Below, piece by piece: positions 51,633 through 60,618 of a stretch of DNA of 64,000 nucleotides. The notes beneath the pieces are model-generated. The model was not told where the DNA came from. It worked only from the letters and a program-made list of their open reading frames with translations, and searched no databases. Within the stretch, counting starts at the first letter, position 1, and each line of letters begins with the position of its first letter. The translations under genes and the position numbers were made by a program. The DNA is taken from NCBI RefSeq assembly GCF_029960665.1, contig NZ_JASBRB010000006.1, forward strand, positions 120,258-184,257, read 5' to 3'. Source of the stretch: Pseudarthrobacter sp. AL07. GTDB taxonomy: Bacteria; Actinomycetota; Actinomycetes; Actinomycetales; Micrococcaceae.

Positions 51633-53990
51633 ATGGCGCAGCAAAAGAAACGCAGGCACCGGTTGGCCTCCACCTTGGGCAGGGTAATCGGATTCTTTGC
51701 GGCGAGCGCCATGTGCGGCGTCCTGGCCGCAAGCCTGGTGGTGCCCGCTGTTGCGACTGTCGGCTATGGAGTCAGTACCTCCATCAGCTACTTTGAAAAT
51801 CTGCCCACGGAACTGATCGTCGCGCCGCCGTCGCAATCCACAAAAGTCCTCACCTCCGACGGCCAACCGATCGCCGCGTTCTATACCGAGAACCGGATCA
51901 AGATCCCCCTGGACCGGATATCCCCCTATGTCCGGGATGCCATCGTCGCCATCGAGGACAGCAGATTTTATAAGCACCCGGGCATTGACCCGCAGGGGAT
52001 CCTCCGCGCTGCAATCTTCAACCTGACGAGTGAGGGCAGGCAGGGCGCATCCACCATCACCCAGCAGTACGTCACCAACGTGATCAATGAGTCCTTCGTG
52101 TCCCAGGACAAGACTGACGAGGTGATCCTCAGCGGCCAGAAGAGCGTCGGGGACAAGCTCCGCGAGATGAAGCTGGCCATCGCACTGGAGAAGAAATTCA
52201 GCAAGGACCAGATCCTCGAGGGCTACCTGAACATCGTGTTCTTCAACCGCGAGGCCTACGGAATCGAGGCGGCGGCACGGTACTTCTTCAGCACCACGGC
52301 GGCCGATCTCACGCTGCCGCAGGCCGCCCTGCTGGCCGGGCTGGTCAACAGCCCCAGCTACTACAACCCCGCGGTCAATCCGGAGCAAGCCGCAAGCCGT
52401 CGGAACCAGGTTCTTGCCGAGATGCTGGCCACGGGCAAGATTACCCAGGCGGACCACGACGCCGCCGCGGCCACCCCTATCGAGTTGAAGCTCAGTCCGG
52501 CGAAGCAGGGCTGCGCCCACGCCCAGATGGCGCCGTACTTCTGCGACTACATTTCGCATCTGATCCTGAACAACCCGGCCTACGGCACCAGCCTGATCGA
52601 GCGGGAGCGAAAGCTGTACCGCGGCGGCCTCACCATTGTCACCTCGCTGGACAGCCGGCTGCAGGCGGCGGCGCAGGCGCAGGTGGACATCACTGCCGGG
52701 GCGAATCCTGACCGCTGGGGCGCGTCACTGGTGACCGTCCAGCCGGGCACCGGGAAAATCCTGGCAATGGCGCAGAACACGGTGTTCCTGCCGGCCGAGG
52801 GCAGGTTCGATACGCAGCTGAACTTCAATGTGGATTCCCGTGATCCGCAAGGCAATAACCTCAACGGGGCGGGCGGCTTCCAGCCCGGCTCAACCATGAA
52901 GCCCTTCACGTTCGCCGAGTGGCTGAACGAGGGCAAACCTCTGACAGGCGTGGTCGACGCCTCCCGCCGGGTGTATCCGCTGGACTTCCCGTGGCGCTCC
53001 AGCTGCGGAAAGGTGCTGGGCGCCTACAGCACGGCCCAGAACAACCTTGAGTTGGGCGCCGCCGATGACCTGCAGAATGCCGACGAGGGCTACTACCGCC
53101 CCATGCCCGTGAACTACGGGCTGTACAACTCGATCAACACCGCCACCTTCGCCTCGGCCACCCAGCTCGATTTCTGCGGCATCCAGAAGATGGTGGACGC
53201 CGTGGGGCTGCACAGCGGACTCGACGGCGCCCAGATCAACATGCACCAGCTGGGCAATCTCCTCGGCGCCATCGGCGTCGCCCCGGTCCACCTGGCCAAC
53301 GCTTTCGCCACTTTCGCCAACGACGGCCGGTACTGCACCCCCATCGCAGTGCTTGAGGTGACGGAGGTGTCGGGCGGGAAACTCCCGGGCCAGACCAGCG
53401 AGTGCCGCGACGCCGTCAAGCCGGAGGTTGCCCGAGGCGTAAACGCGGTGCTCCAGGACGTGCTGAAGGTCGGCTCCGGGGTGTGGATCAACCCCAAAAT
53501 CCACACGCTGATGCCCGTTGCCGCCAAGACCGGCACGTCCAACAACAACGGCTCCACCTGGGTGGTGGGCTACACCTCGGGATTGGCCACGGCGTCCTTC
53601 TTTGGCGATGCACTGGAAGGCCAAAACCGCCCCGGCCAGAACGTCACCGTCAACGGCCAGTTCTACCCGCGCCTTGACGGCTACATGATCGCCGGGCCGC
53701 AGTGGGTCAACTACATGCTCCAGGCCGCCCCGCTCTACCCGGCCAACCCGTTCCCGGCCCCGCCGGCATCCATGATTGCTCCGCCGAAACCGACTCCTCC
53801 ACCGGCCGCGCCGAGGCCTGCACCCGCCCCGGCGCCCGCACCCGCTCCCGTGCCCGCACCCGCTCCCGCTCCGGCGCCGGCTCCCGTGCCAGAGCCACCT
53901 CCTGCTCCTGTTCCCGCGCCCGTCCCGCCGTCCGCGTCCGATATTCCGGGCCTTCCGCCGCAGAACGGCGTCCCGGGCGGAAGACCCTAG
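51633..53990 (+). CDS. class A penicillin-binding protein, second paralogue
   Basis: This 785-residue bifunctional enzyme is very similar to the gene at 1584: N-terminal anchor (F-F-A-A-S-A-M-C-G-V-L-A-A-S-L), GT51 E-D-S-R-F-Y at about 108 and G-A-S-T-I-T-Q-Q, transpeptidase S-T-M-K with Ser420, N-S-I-N and K-T-G-T with Lys632. The C-terminal tail is a Pro-Ala repeat of about 65 residues (P-A-P-A-P-A), longer than in the first paralogue. The start ATG has GAGGG upstream. It probably arose by duplication, and the two may be specialised for growth phase or septum. Confidence 0.92.
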   Translation: MAQQKKRRHRLASTLGRVIGFFAASAMCGVLAASLVVPAVATVGYGVSTSISYFENLPTELIVAPPSQSTKVLTSDGQPIAAFYTENRIKIPLDRISPYVRDAIVAIEDSRFYKHPGIDPQGILRAAIFNLTSEGRQGASTITQQYVTNVINESFVSQDKTDEVILSGQKSVGDKLREMKLAIALEKKFSKDQILEGYLNIVFFNREAYGIEAAARYFFSTTAADLTLPQAALLAGLVNSPSYYNPAVNPEQAASRRNQVLAEMLATGKITQADHDAAAATPIELKLSPAKQGCAHAQMAPYFCDYISHLILNNPAYGTSLIERERKLYRGGLTIVTSLDSRLQAAAQAQVDITAGANPDRWGASLVTVQPGTGKILAMAQNTVFLPAEGRFDTQLNFNVDSRDPQGNNLNGAGGFQPGSTMKPFTFAEWLNEGKPLTGVVDASRRVYPLDFPWRSSCGKVLGAYSTAQNNLELGAADDLQNADEGYYRPMPVNYGLYNSINTATFASATQLDFCGIQKMVDAVGLHSGLDGAQINMHQLGNLLGAIGVAPVHLANAFATFANDGRYCTPIAVLEVTEVSGGKLPGQTSECRDAVKPEVARGVNAVLQDVLKVGSGVWINPKIHTLMPVAAKTGTSNNNGSTWVVGYTSGLATASFFGDALEGQNRPGQNVTVNGQFYPRLDGYMIAGPQWVNYMLQAAPLYPANPFPAPPASMIAPPKPTPPPAAPRPAPAPAPAPAPVPAPAPAPAPAPVPEPPPAPVPAPVPPSASDIPGLPPQNGVPGGRP

Positions 53991-54011
53991 GAGCCGACGA
54001 CCCTGACAGCC

Positions 54012-54046
54012 GACGACGGCGGGTAGCGCCGCCGTCGTGCGTTCTC
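54012..54046. terminator. hairpin at 3' end of PBP gene
   Basis: ACGACGGCGG and CCGCCGTCGT pair around GTAGCG just before the convergent DUF1992 stop. It belongs to a family of GACGACGGCGGG-type hairpins at several gene ends in this window (58469, 59765, 61505, 62745). Confidence 0.6.
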
Positions 54047-54637
54047 CTAAGTGGTGCCGCGCCAGAGCCGCTGCCACCACGAACGCTTCGGTTCCCGTTC
54101 GGGAGGTGCGTCTTGTGCGGGGGTGGCGCGGCGTTCGCGCCAGCGCGCCACCTCCGTTTCGACGTCGCGTGTTTTGGTGATGACGGGCGGACCGCCCTGG
54201 AGCTGGCGCCGGGCGTCGACCACCCGGGCGTTGAAGTCTGCGAGGATGTCCCGGACCTGCTTTTCGGTGAACTGGGCATCCAACCGCCCGTCCAGTTCGG
54301 CGTCTTCAGTGCGGAGCAGGATGGCTTTGGGCCCCAGCCCGCTGATGTTCTCGCGCTGGATGAGGCCCTTGACCCACCAGTCGGGATCGTAGGCCTCCCC
54401 CAGCCCGGGGATCGGCTTGCCGGCGTACTTGAGGTTGTCGAATTTGCCCTGCGCCATGGCGTCCCGGATCAGGTACTCCGCCCGCCGCGCATCGTCGACC
54501 TTTTTGCGCTTGTCCCGTTCCTTGGCCTCGGCGGCCTCGAGTTCGGCCTCTTCCTCGGCACTGATGCCGGCCCCGCGGTAGGAGCGCATTTCTGCAGCCC
54601 GTTCCAGCCGGCGCCTGAAGGCACTCTCGCCGCCCAT
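54047..54637 (-). CDS. DUF1992 (DnaJ-homologue-subfamily-C-28-like) protein
   Basis: This 196-residue protein has an N-terminal coiled Glu/Arg segment (F-R-R-R-L-E-R-A-A-E-M-R). The DUF1992 core follows with I-R-D-A-M-A-Q-G-K-F-D-N-L, G-K-P-I-P-G-L and Y-D-P-D-W-W-V-K-G-L. The C terminus is basic and Trp-rich (W-W-Q-R-L-W-R). The family resembles DNAJC28-like proteins without a J domain; the function is unknown. Confidence 0.83.
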   Translation of the reverse strand: MGGESAFRRRLERAAEMRSYRGAGISAEEEAELEAAEAKERDKRKKVDDARRAEYLIRDAMAQGKFDNLKYAGKPIPGLGEAYDPDWWVKGLIQRENISGLGPKAILLRTEDAELDGRLDAQFTEKQVRDILADFNARVVDARRQLQGGPPVITKTRDVETEVARWRERRATPAQDAPPEREPKRSWWQRLWRGTT

Positions 54638-54739
54638 GATCAGTCACCGCCTCCGCGCCCGTCCCGTTCCTCTCGGACTTCCAGTATTCAGAAGGCCGGT
54701 GCAGGTTTCAACGAGGGCCACTCGCGGCGGGCACCAAGC

Positions 54740-55777
54740 TCATTGGAGCCCCAGGGCCGGCAGCTCCGTGCCCGAGACCACAACGGCGCCGCTCGCGGTC
54801 GAATCCGGGTTCAGCATCCAGCCCACCCGCTTGGCGGTGTTCAGGATCACGACGCTCTCCACGAGCTCGATCTGCGGGATGCGTTGCTGGAGGGCCAATT
54901 CGGCGTTCATCACATCGGCCAGCGAATGCAGCCACATGAGGATGACAAAATTTGTGCTCCCCGTGGTGGACGCGCTGAGCCGGACAGTGCGGAGGCTGCG
55001 GAGTTCGGCAGCAGCGGCCTCGTGCTGGCCCGCCGGCACGTTGACGAACCACTGGCAGCTCACTGGATAGCCGGAGAGCTTTTGGGCAATTTCACAACGG
55101 AAGGACAGCAGCCCGCTTGCCAGCACCCTGTTGAGCTGCCGTTGGACTGTCGCCGGGCTCCTGCCCAGGCTCCGGGCGATCTCCGCGGCGCCCGCGCGCC
55201 CGTCCCGAGCAAGGAACGGGATCAGATCCAGGTGGCTGGGCGGCAGCGGAGCTCCGGTCATCGGGGCCACCGGACCGGCCAAGGCCTTGAGCGCATTTTG
55301 CTTCGCCTTGTCCAAAATGTTGAGCCGCCACACATAGCCACTGGAATGCAGTCGGGTGCACAACGAGGTCCGGTACTTCAGCAGTCCGGGGATCTCCTTG
55401 AACCGCGGAAGCACCTCCTCCGTGAACCGGGCCAAGGTGGGCGCTATGACTGTCAGCATAAGATCCCGGTTGCTTCCAGCTTCCTCCACCGTGACCACTT
55501 CGGGGATTGCTGCTAGCGCCGCGGTCACCTCGTCCCGCTGCCGCATTTCGCAGTCCACGTCCACCAACGCCAGGCACATCTGTTTGGGATCGCCAATCAG
55601 GTGGGCCGTCGTCCAGGCCGCCCCGGACAACTCCAGCCTGTCCCAGCGTGCGGCCAGCGTGGTGGCATGCACTCCCAGCACCGTGGCCGCATCCGACCAG
55701 CTGATCCGCGGTGCAATCTGCAGCGCGTTGATCAGTGCCAGGTCTTCCTCGCTTAGCACCACTTCGTCAACCTCCAC
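54740..55777 (-). CDS. Lrp/AsnC-family regulator with duplicated domain
   Basis: This 345-residue protein has two AsnC units, each with winged helix and RAM-like ligand domain. The first HTH is near 15-55 (W-S-D-A-A-T-V-L-G-V-H-A-T-T) and the second near 190-225 (G-A-A-E-I-A-R-S-L-G-R-S-P-A-T-V). Standard Lrp proteins are about 150 residues, so this is a tandem two-unit form common in actinobacteria. It is divergent from the M20 amidohydrolase and likely controls it and the transporter in response to an amino acid. Confidence 0.9.
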   Translation of the reverse strand: MEVDEVVLSEEDLALINALQIAPRISWSDAATVLGVHATTLAARWDRLELSGAAWTTAHLIGDPKQMCLALVDVDCEMRQRDEVTAALAAIPEVVTVEEAGSNRDLMLTVIAPTLARFTEEVLPRFKEIPGLLKYRTSLCTRLHSSGYVWRLNILDKAKQNALKALAGPVAPMTGAPLPPSHLDLIPFLARDGRAGAAEIARSLGRSPATVQRQLNRVLASGLLSFRCEIAQKLSGYPVSCQWFVNVPAGQHEAAAAELRSLRTVRLSASTTGSTNFVILMWLHSLADVMNAELALQQRIPQIELVESVVILNTAKRVGWMLNPDSTASGAVVVSGTELPALGLQ

Positions 55778-55907
55778 GCTTCAGTGAATGAATCCTGCCA
55801 TTTCAATCATACTTTTGGTTTTTTCCTGCAATTTCGGCGCTTGTGAACCTCATCACTTCACAATGGAAGCGGGTTACTGACCAAACGTTCAGAAATTAGG
55901 AGAGCAT
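55778..55907. promoter_or_regulatory. divergent Lrp-amidohydrolase promoter region
   Basis: The 130 bases are AT-rich around 55790-55830 (CATTTCAATCATACTTTTGG). Dyad-like pieces TGAATGAATCC / ATTTCAATCAT are present but imperfect. A ribosome site AGGAGAGC precedes ATG 55908. No clear -35/-10 was identified. Confidence 0.35.
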
Positions 55908-57128
55908 ATGTCGATCACCACCGACGCCAGGGAACTCCAGGACGAGATCGCCCGGTTCCGCCACGAGCTGCATCAGGAACCGGAGATCGGACTGCACCTT
56001 CCCCGGACCCAGGAAAAGGTCCTAAAAGCCCTGGACGGCCTGCCGTTCGAGATCACCCCGGGCAAAAGCACGACGTCGGTCACCGCAGTTCTGCGCGGCA
56101 CCGCACCGCACGCATCAGCAACAAAACCAACAGTCCTCCTGCGTGCCGACATGGACGGTCTCCCCGTCCAGGAACGGACCGGCGTCCAGTTCGCGTCCAA
56201 GATCGACGGCGCCATGCACGCGTGCGGCCACGACCTACACACCGCCATGCTGGCCGGCGCAGCCACGCTCCTGGCCGAGCGCCGGGATCAGCTGGCCGGC
56301 GACGTCGTGCTGATGTTCCAGCCGGGCGAGGAAGGATTTGACGGGGCGGCCCACATGATCCGCGAAGGCGTGCTGGACGCGGCCGGGCGCCGGGTTGACG
56401 CCGCCTATGGGATGCACGTGTTTTCCGCCTTGGAACCGCATGGCCGGTTCTGCACCAAACCCGGCGTGATGCTGAGCGCCTCGGACGCCCTCACCGTCCA
56501 GGTTCTGGGCGCCGGCGGCCACGGTTCGGCCCCTCACACAGCCAAGGACCCCGTTACGGCGGCCGCCGAAATGGTGACCGCCCTGCAGGTGATGATCACC
56601 CGCCAGTTCAACATGTTCGATCCCGTGGTCCTGACGGTGGGTGTCCTCCACGCAGGCACTAAGCGAAACATCATTCCGGAATCAGCGCGCATCGAAGCCA
56701 CCATCCGAACCTTCTCGGAGGCCTCCCGGGAGCGGATGATGTCCGCCGTTCCCACCCTGCTGAAGGGCATCGCCGCAGCCCACGGCCTCGAGGTGGACGT
56801 CGACTACCGCCACGAGTACCCGCTCACCGTCAACGACGACGACGAAACACGCACCGCCGAAAAGACCATTGAAGACCTCTTTGGACACTCGCGCCTCACC
56901 CGCTGGGCCACACCGCTCAGCGGATCCGAGGATTTTTCGAGGGTGCTGGCGGAGGTACCCGGGACGTTTATCGGGCTCAGCGCCGTCGCCCCCGGCGCCG
57001 ACCACACCGAAACGGCATTCAACCACTCCCCCTACGCCGCCTTCGACGACGGCGTGCTCTCCGACGGAACCGCGCTCTACGCAGAGCTGGCCGTCTCCCG
57101 CATCGCAGCCCTGGCCTCGGCCAACTGA
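55908..57128 (+). CDS. M20-family amidohydrolase (hippurate/N-acyl-amino-acid hydrolase-like)
   Basis: This 406-residue di-metal amidohydrolase has R-A-D-M-D-G-L-P-V (about 83), H-A-C-G-H-D-L-H (about 104-111), E-E-G-F-D-G-A (about 142-148) and H-V-F near 170, with H in the C-terminal S-G-S-E-D-F-S region. It cleaves N-acyl groups from amino acids or similar amides. It is followed 26 bases later by an MHS transporter, so the substrate is probably imported by that protein. The divergent Lrp gene suggests amino-acid-like regulation. Confidence 0.92.
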   Translation: MSITTDARELQDEIARFRHELHQEPEIGLHLPRTQEKVLKALDGLPFEITPGKSTTSVTAVLRGTAPHASATKPTVLLRADMDGLPVQERTGVQFASKIDGAMHACGHDLHTAMLAGAATLLAERRDQLAGDVVLMFQPGEEGFDGAAHMIREGVLDAAGRRVDAAYGMHVFSALEPHGRFCTKPGVMLSASDALTVQVLGAGGHGSAPHTAKDPVTAAAEMVTALQVMITRQFNMFDPVVLTVGVLHAGTKRNIIPESARIEATIRTFSEASRERMMSAVPTLLKGIAAAHGLEVDVDYRHEYPLTVNDDDETRTAEKTIEDLFGHSRLTRWATPLSGSEDFSRVLAEVPGTFIGLSAVAPGADHTETAFNHSPYAAFDDGVLSDGTALYAELAVSRIAALASAN

Positions 57129-57154
57129 ACTCCCCTCACCTCTTGGAGCATGAA

Positions 57155-58450
57155 ATGACCACAACTGCAGGCGCCCCAGCTGACGTCCAGGTTCACAAGT
57201 CCCACCTGCGCACGCTCATCGGCACAGGCATCGGCAACGCCGTCGAATGGTACGACTGGGCCATCTACGCCACCTTCTCGCCATTCATCGCGAGCGCACT
57301 GTTCAGCAAGGCGGATCCGACGTCGGCCTTCCTCGCCACCTTGGCGATCTTCGCCGTCGGCTTTGTCGCCCGTCCGTTCGGCGGCTTAGTGTTCGGCTGG
57401 ATCGGTGACCGGATCGGCCGCAAGACGTCCATGACGTTCGCAGTCGGCCTCGCCGCCCTGGGCAGCCTGATCATCGGCGTCGCCCCCACCTTCGAAGCCG
57501 TGGGGGCCTTCGCCTCGGTCCTGCTGCTGGTGGCCCGGCTCATCCAGGGCCTTGCCCACGGCGGCGAGCTGCCGTCGTCGCAAACGTACCTCTCGGAGAT
57601 GGCGCCCAAGGAAAAGCGCGGCTTCTGGGCAACACTCATTTACACTTCCGGTACGGTGGGCATCCTTGCCGGAACCATGCTCGGCGCCATCCTGTCCAAC
57701 GTGTTGAGCACGGCCGACATGAACGCCTGGGGCTGGCGGGTGCCATTCCTGATCGGCGGCGCCCTGGGCCTCTACGCCCTGTTCATGCGGGCCCGCATGA
57801 AGGAAACGGCGGCGTTCGAGGCAGAATCGCCCAAGGAAAAGCGCGAGCCGATGTGGCCGCAGATTTACAAGCACCGCAAGCAGGCCCTCCAGGTGATTGG
57901 CCTGACCGTCGGCCTGACTGTGTCCTACTACATCTGGGGCGTGGTGACTCCAAGCTACGCCTCGACGGTACTGAAGATGGACCGCGGCGAGGCCCTCTGG
58001 GCCAGCGTGATCGCCAACGTACTGTTCATCGCCGCCCTGCCCTTCTGGGGCAAGCTTTCGGACCGGATCGGCCGCAAGCCGGTGATGATCATGAGCGCCG
58101 CCGGCTCCGCGCTGTTCCACTTCCCAATGACCTGGCTGCTGAAGGACTCCCCGTGGCAGCTCACGGTCACCATGTCCGTCATGCTGTTCTTCATCGCGGG
58201 CAGTGCGGCAATCGTCCCGGCCGTTTACGCCGAACTGTTTCCCACCAGCATCCGTACGGTGGGCGTGGGCGTCCCCTACTCGATCTGCGTCGCGGCCTTC
58301 GGGGGTACCGCGCCGTACCTGCAGGCATGGCTCGGCAGCATCGGGCAGGGCAACCTATTCAACGTCTACGCCGTGGTCCTGCTGGCCATCAGTATCGCGT
58401 TTGTGTTCACCATCCCTGAAACGAAGGGCAAGGACCTGACGCACGCCTAG
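57155..58450 (+). CDS. MFS transporter, metabolite:H+ symporter (MHS) family
   Basis: From ATG 57155 (GGAG upstream) this has 431 residues and 12 predicted helices. N-A-V-E-W-Y-D-W-A-I-Y near 30, the loop G-D-R-I-G-R-K (about 86) and Q-G-L-A-H-G-G-E-L are MHS family features (ShiA/ProP/KgtP-like). Substrates in the family include carboxylates, shikimate and betaine. Operon context points to the substrate of the M20 enzyme. Confidence 0.93.
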   Translation: MTTTAGAPADVQVHKSHLRTLIGTGIGNAVEWYDWAIYATFSPFIASALFSKADPTSAFLATLAIFAVGFVARPFGGLVFGWIGDRIGRKTSMTFAVGLAALGSLIIGVAPTFEAVGAFASVLLLVARLIQGLAHGGELPSSQTYLSEMAPKEKRGFWATLIYTSGTVGILAGTMLGAILSNVLSTADMNAWGWRVPFLIGGALGLYALFMRARMKETAAFEAESPKEKREPMWPQIYKHRKQALQVIGLTVGLTVSYYIWGVVTPSYASTVLKMDRGEALWASVIANVLFIAALPFWGKLSDRIGRKPVMIMSAAGSALFHFPMTWLLKDSPWQLTVTMSVMLFFIAGSAAIVPAVYAELFPTSIRTVGVGVPYSICVAAFGGTAPYLQAWLGSIGQGNLFNVYAVVLLAISIAFVFTIPETKGKDLTHA

Positions 58451-58468
58451 GCACCGGGTACCCACAAC

Positions 58469-58520
58469 AAAAGGGGAGAGTACGACGCCGGGACGGTCCG
58501 GCGTCGTACTCTCCCCTTTT
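58469..58520 (+). terminator. strong intrinsic terminator after MFS gene
   Basis: AAAAGGGGAGAGTACGACG (58469-58487) and onward CCGG pairs perfectly with CCGG and CGTCGTACTCTCCCCTTTT. The stem is 23 bases, perfect, with a 6-base apical region and natural A/U flanks. It is bidirectional. Confidence 0.94.
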
Positions 58521-58540
58521 GCGTGAAAGGCGCCAGCCCG

Positions 58541-58640
58541 TTCAGGCGCGGGCGTGCCGGGGGTGCAGGGCGTCGATCTGCCCTGCCGCCTCCCGCAGGC
58601 CCTCTTCCATGCCCATCCGGACCATCTGCTCTTCTCCTTC
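58541..58640 (-). pseudogene. SRPBCC/AHSA1 C-terminal fragment
   Basis: The minus strand reads E-E-Q-M-V-R-M-G-M-E-E-G-L-R-E-A-A-G-Q-I-D then a stop, matching the last helix of AHSA1-type SRPBCC proteins. No upstream domain is present before 58733. The rest of 58521-58790 shows no gene. Confidence 0.5.
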
Positions 58641-58867
58641 GGTACCAGGCAAGCCCGTCCCGCAGCGCCACATGCTTCTGGACGGCGGCGAAACGTCCGA
58701 ATCTCTAAGCTGATCTACAATTATTTGGTTGTTTGATACGCCCGGGGCGGCAGGGTGTCAAGACACCCCGGCAGCATCCCGGTTTGACGCAGGTGCCCAC
58801 CATTGCCCACAGTTGGTCAGTGCCCGCTACTATCCCCACCGAAGTGCAAGGTCCGGCAGCCCCGGAC

Positions 58868-59362
58868 ATGCCGTCCCGACGGCGGCAGATCGCTGCCCTG
58901 ATCGGCTTCCTCGCGCTCTCCTGGTCCGTGTCGTTCGTGGGATCCCTCCCGGTCCGCGCGGCTACGGGCGGCTGGTATGCCCTGGCCGACAAAGCCCCCT
59001 GGACGCCTCCCGGGCTGATGTTCACGTCCGTCTGGCTGGTCCTGTACGCGGCCATGGCCGTGGCGGCCTGGCTGGTGTGGCGGCAGCGGCGCCTCCCCCG
59101 CCGCCGGGCACTCACGCTGTACGGGCTCCAGCTGGCCCTGAACCTGCTCTGGCCCATGACGTTCTTCGGCCTGCACTCCGCCCTGGGGACCGCGGCGCTC
59201 TGGCTGGCTCTGTCCCTCCTCGCCGCCCTCACGCTCACGGCGGTCCTGACAGTCCTGCGCTTCGGACCCATCAGCCAGACTGCCGGCGTCCTGATGCTGC
59301 CGAACGTATCGTGGCTGGTGTTTTCGGCGTCCCTGAACCTTTACGCAGCCGTCAGTAACTAA
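58868..59362 (+). CDS. TspO/MBR family protein
   Basis: This 164-residue five-helix membrane protein has the tryptophan-rich W-Y-A-L-A-D-K-A-P-W-T-P-P near 41-53 and N-L-L-W-P-M near 97-102, typical of TspO. TspO binds porphyrins and affects tetrapyrrole and stress metabolism in bacteria. The ATG at 58868 starts near the conserved region. GTG starts at 58793 or 58847 would add an N-terminal tail of unclear value. No ribosome site is convincing. Confidence 0.83.
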   Translation: MPSRRRQIAALIGFLALSWSVSFVGSLPVRAATGGWYALADKAPWTPPGLMFTSVWLVLYAAMAVAAWLVWRQRRLPRRRALTLYGLQLALNLLWPMTFFGLHSALGTAALWLALSLLAALTLTAVLTVLRFGPISQTAGVLMLPNVSWLVFSASLNLYAAVSN

Positions 59363-59547
59363 GGCCGGCGCGGGCGTGTAATCGCTCACACTTTCGCCGT
59401 TTCTGTTGCAAATGCGGGCGGCGACCATGAAGCATGGGAACGGGACCTTGTTCCCGCATAACCAAGATCAGCAATCCTCACCGACGAGGATGCGGCACCC
59501 TCAAGGACGACGCGGAGCCGTTAACTGCATGAGCGAAAGTACTGACA

Positions 59548-59745
59548 ATGACGTTTGAGAACACTGACTCCATCACGCTGAAAATCTGGGACCGGTTTGC
59601 CATTGAGCACACCCTTGAGAGCGTTGTGCACGATCTTTCGGTCAAGGCGAACACCACCAAATGCCGCATCGCGGTCCAGTGCAGCGGCCCCAACACTTTC
59701 ACGGTCAGCGTCCGTGGCCAGGAACGCCAGCTCGCCACCGCCTGA
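59548..59745 (+). CDS. small hypothetical protein, 65 residues
   Basis: It begins M-T-F-E-N-T-D-S-I-T-L-K-I-W-D-R-F and contains K-C-R-I-A-V-Q-C-S-G. Two Cys and mixed charge suggest a small soluble protein. GAAAG lies 11 bases upstream. A GGGAAC...GTTCCC hairpin sits near 59435-59456 in the 185-base leader. I do not recognise a family; a terminator follows, supporting a real gene. Confidence 0.6.
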   Translation: MTFENTDSITLKIWDRFAIEHTLESVVHDLSVKANTTKCRIAVQCSGPNTFTVSVRGQERQLATA

Positions 59746-59764
59746 TCGGTTCACAGCCAAAAAA

Positions 59765-59813
59765 CTGAAGCGGACGACCGCGGGAGGTTCCCGGCGTCGT
59801 CCGCTTCCGTTTT
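59765..59813 (+). terminator. intrinsic terminator after small ORF
   Basis: GAAGCGGACGAC (59768-59779) pairs with GTCGTCCGCTTC (59796-59807) around CGCGGGAGGTTCCCGGC, which itself folds (CGGGA/TCCCG). CGTTTT follows. Confidence 0.88.
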
Positions 59814-59831
59814 GCGTCCGGGTCAATAGCC

Positions 59832-60515
59832 TTACGCCCGCGCCTGGCGGCTCACCATCTCGCTAATCCAGCTCGGCGCGAACGGCGAGGTGCAGTTCGG
59901 CGGTGTCGGATAGTCCTTGAGGACCTCGAGCCGTTCGCCGATTTTAAGCGCGCGGGCCCGGAGCTCCGCGTGCTCGATGCCAATGAAGGCCAGCGTCTGG
60001 TTCATCGCCCACTGCAGCCGGTCCGGGGCGTCCTTCATCTCCGCCTCGATGGTGTCCAGAAGCCCCGGGAGGTCGAGCCCCACGGGCTTCTTCGCCACGC
60101 GTTCGCTGGTCAGGGCCCAACCGGCGCTTGCCACGACCGGATCCGGATCCGCCGTCCAAGCCACGCGCAGGTCCTCCGCGTGCGGGCTTTTCTTCACCAC
60201 ATAGTTCACCAGCCAGTCGTGCACCTTGGGGGCGCGCGCCTCGCGCAGCATGGTCTCCAGTTCGTCGCGTTCGAAGGCATTCGGCCGGCAGATCAGCAGC
60301 GCCACAAGCCTCGCCGGAGTGTCCTTCGTGGCCCAGAGTGCGCGCGCGAGTTCCTGCTGCGTCTTCAGCCGCTTGGCGACAGCGCGCAGCTTGGACAGGT
60401 TCACGCCATGGTCATCGCCGCGCTTCTCATTCGCCTCGCGAACCTTCGGGTCCTCAAGCACGGCCAGCTCGGCCATCACTTTGTCCAGCAGCCCCGCCGT
60501 AATCGTCTCCGACAT
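59832..60515 (-). CDS. AlkD-like DNA alkylation repair (HEAT-repeat) protein
   Basis: From ATG 60515 (GAAAGGG upstream) this has 227 residues of HEAT-like helical repeats: L-R-A-V-A-K-R-L-K-T-Q-Q-E-L-A, then K-V-H-D-W-L-V-N-Y-V-V-K and P-V-V-A-S-A-G-W-A-L near 140. It resembles COG4912 proteins related to AlkC/AlkD, which excise alkylated bases without base flipping; this branch is less studied. The gene ends 19 bases from the convergent terminator. Confidence 0.82.
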   Translation of the reverse strand: MSETITAGLLDKVMAELAVLEDPKVREANEKRGDDHGVNLSKLRAVAKRLKTQQELARALWATKDTPARLVALLICRPNAFERDELETMLREARAPKVHDWLVNYVVKKSPHAEDLRVAWTADPDPVVASAGWALTSERVAKKPVGLDLPGLLDTIEAEMKDAPDRLQWAMNQTLAFIGIEHAELRARALKIGERLEVLKDYPTPPNCTSPFAPSWISEMVSRQARA

Positions 60516-60618
60516 TGTCACCCTTTCGGTCACCGTCCTGTCGGTTCCAGCCTACGGCTGACAGAGCGGAGACGGACGACGGCGGGAGGTTTGGTGGCTG
60601 CCAGCCACCCGGGGCCGC

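Noticed and set aside
53810..53940. Pro-Ala repeats at the end of the second PBP as a possible CRISPR-like or VNTR array
   Set aside because: It is a coding Pro-Ala tail with irregular units; there are no conserved repeats with unique spacers. No CRISPR array was seen in the window.
53702..55516. 604-residue plus-strand frame over DUF1992 and Lrp genes
   Set aside because: Antisense of two genes with recognisable domains; begins inside the PBP in another frame.
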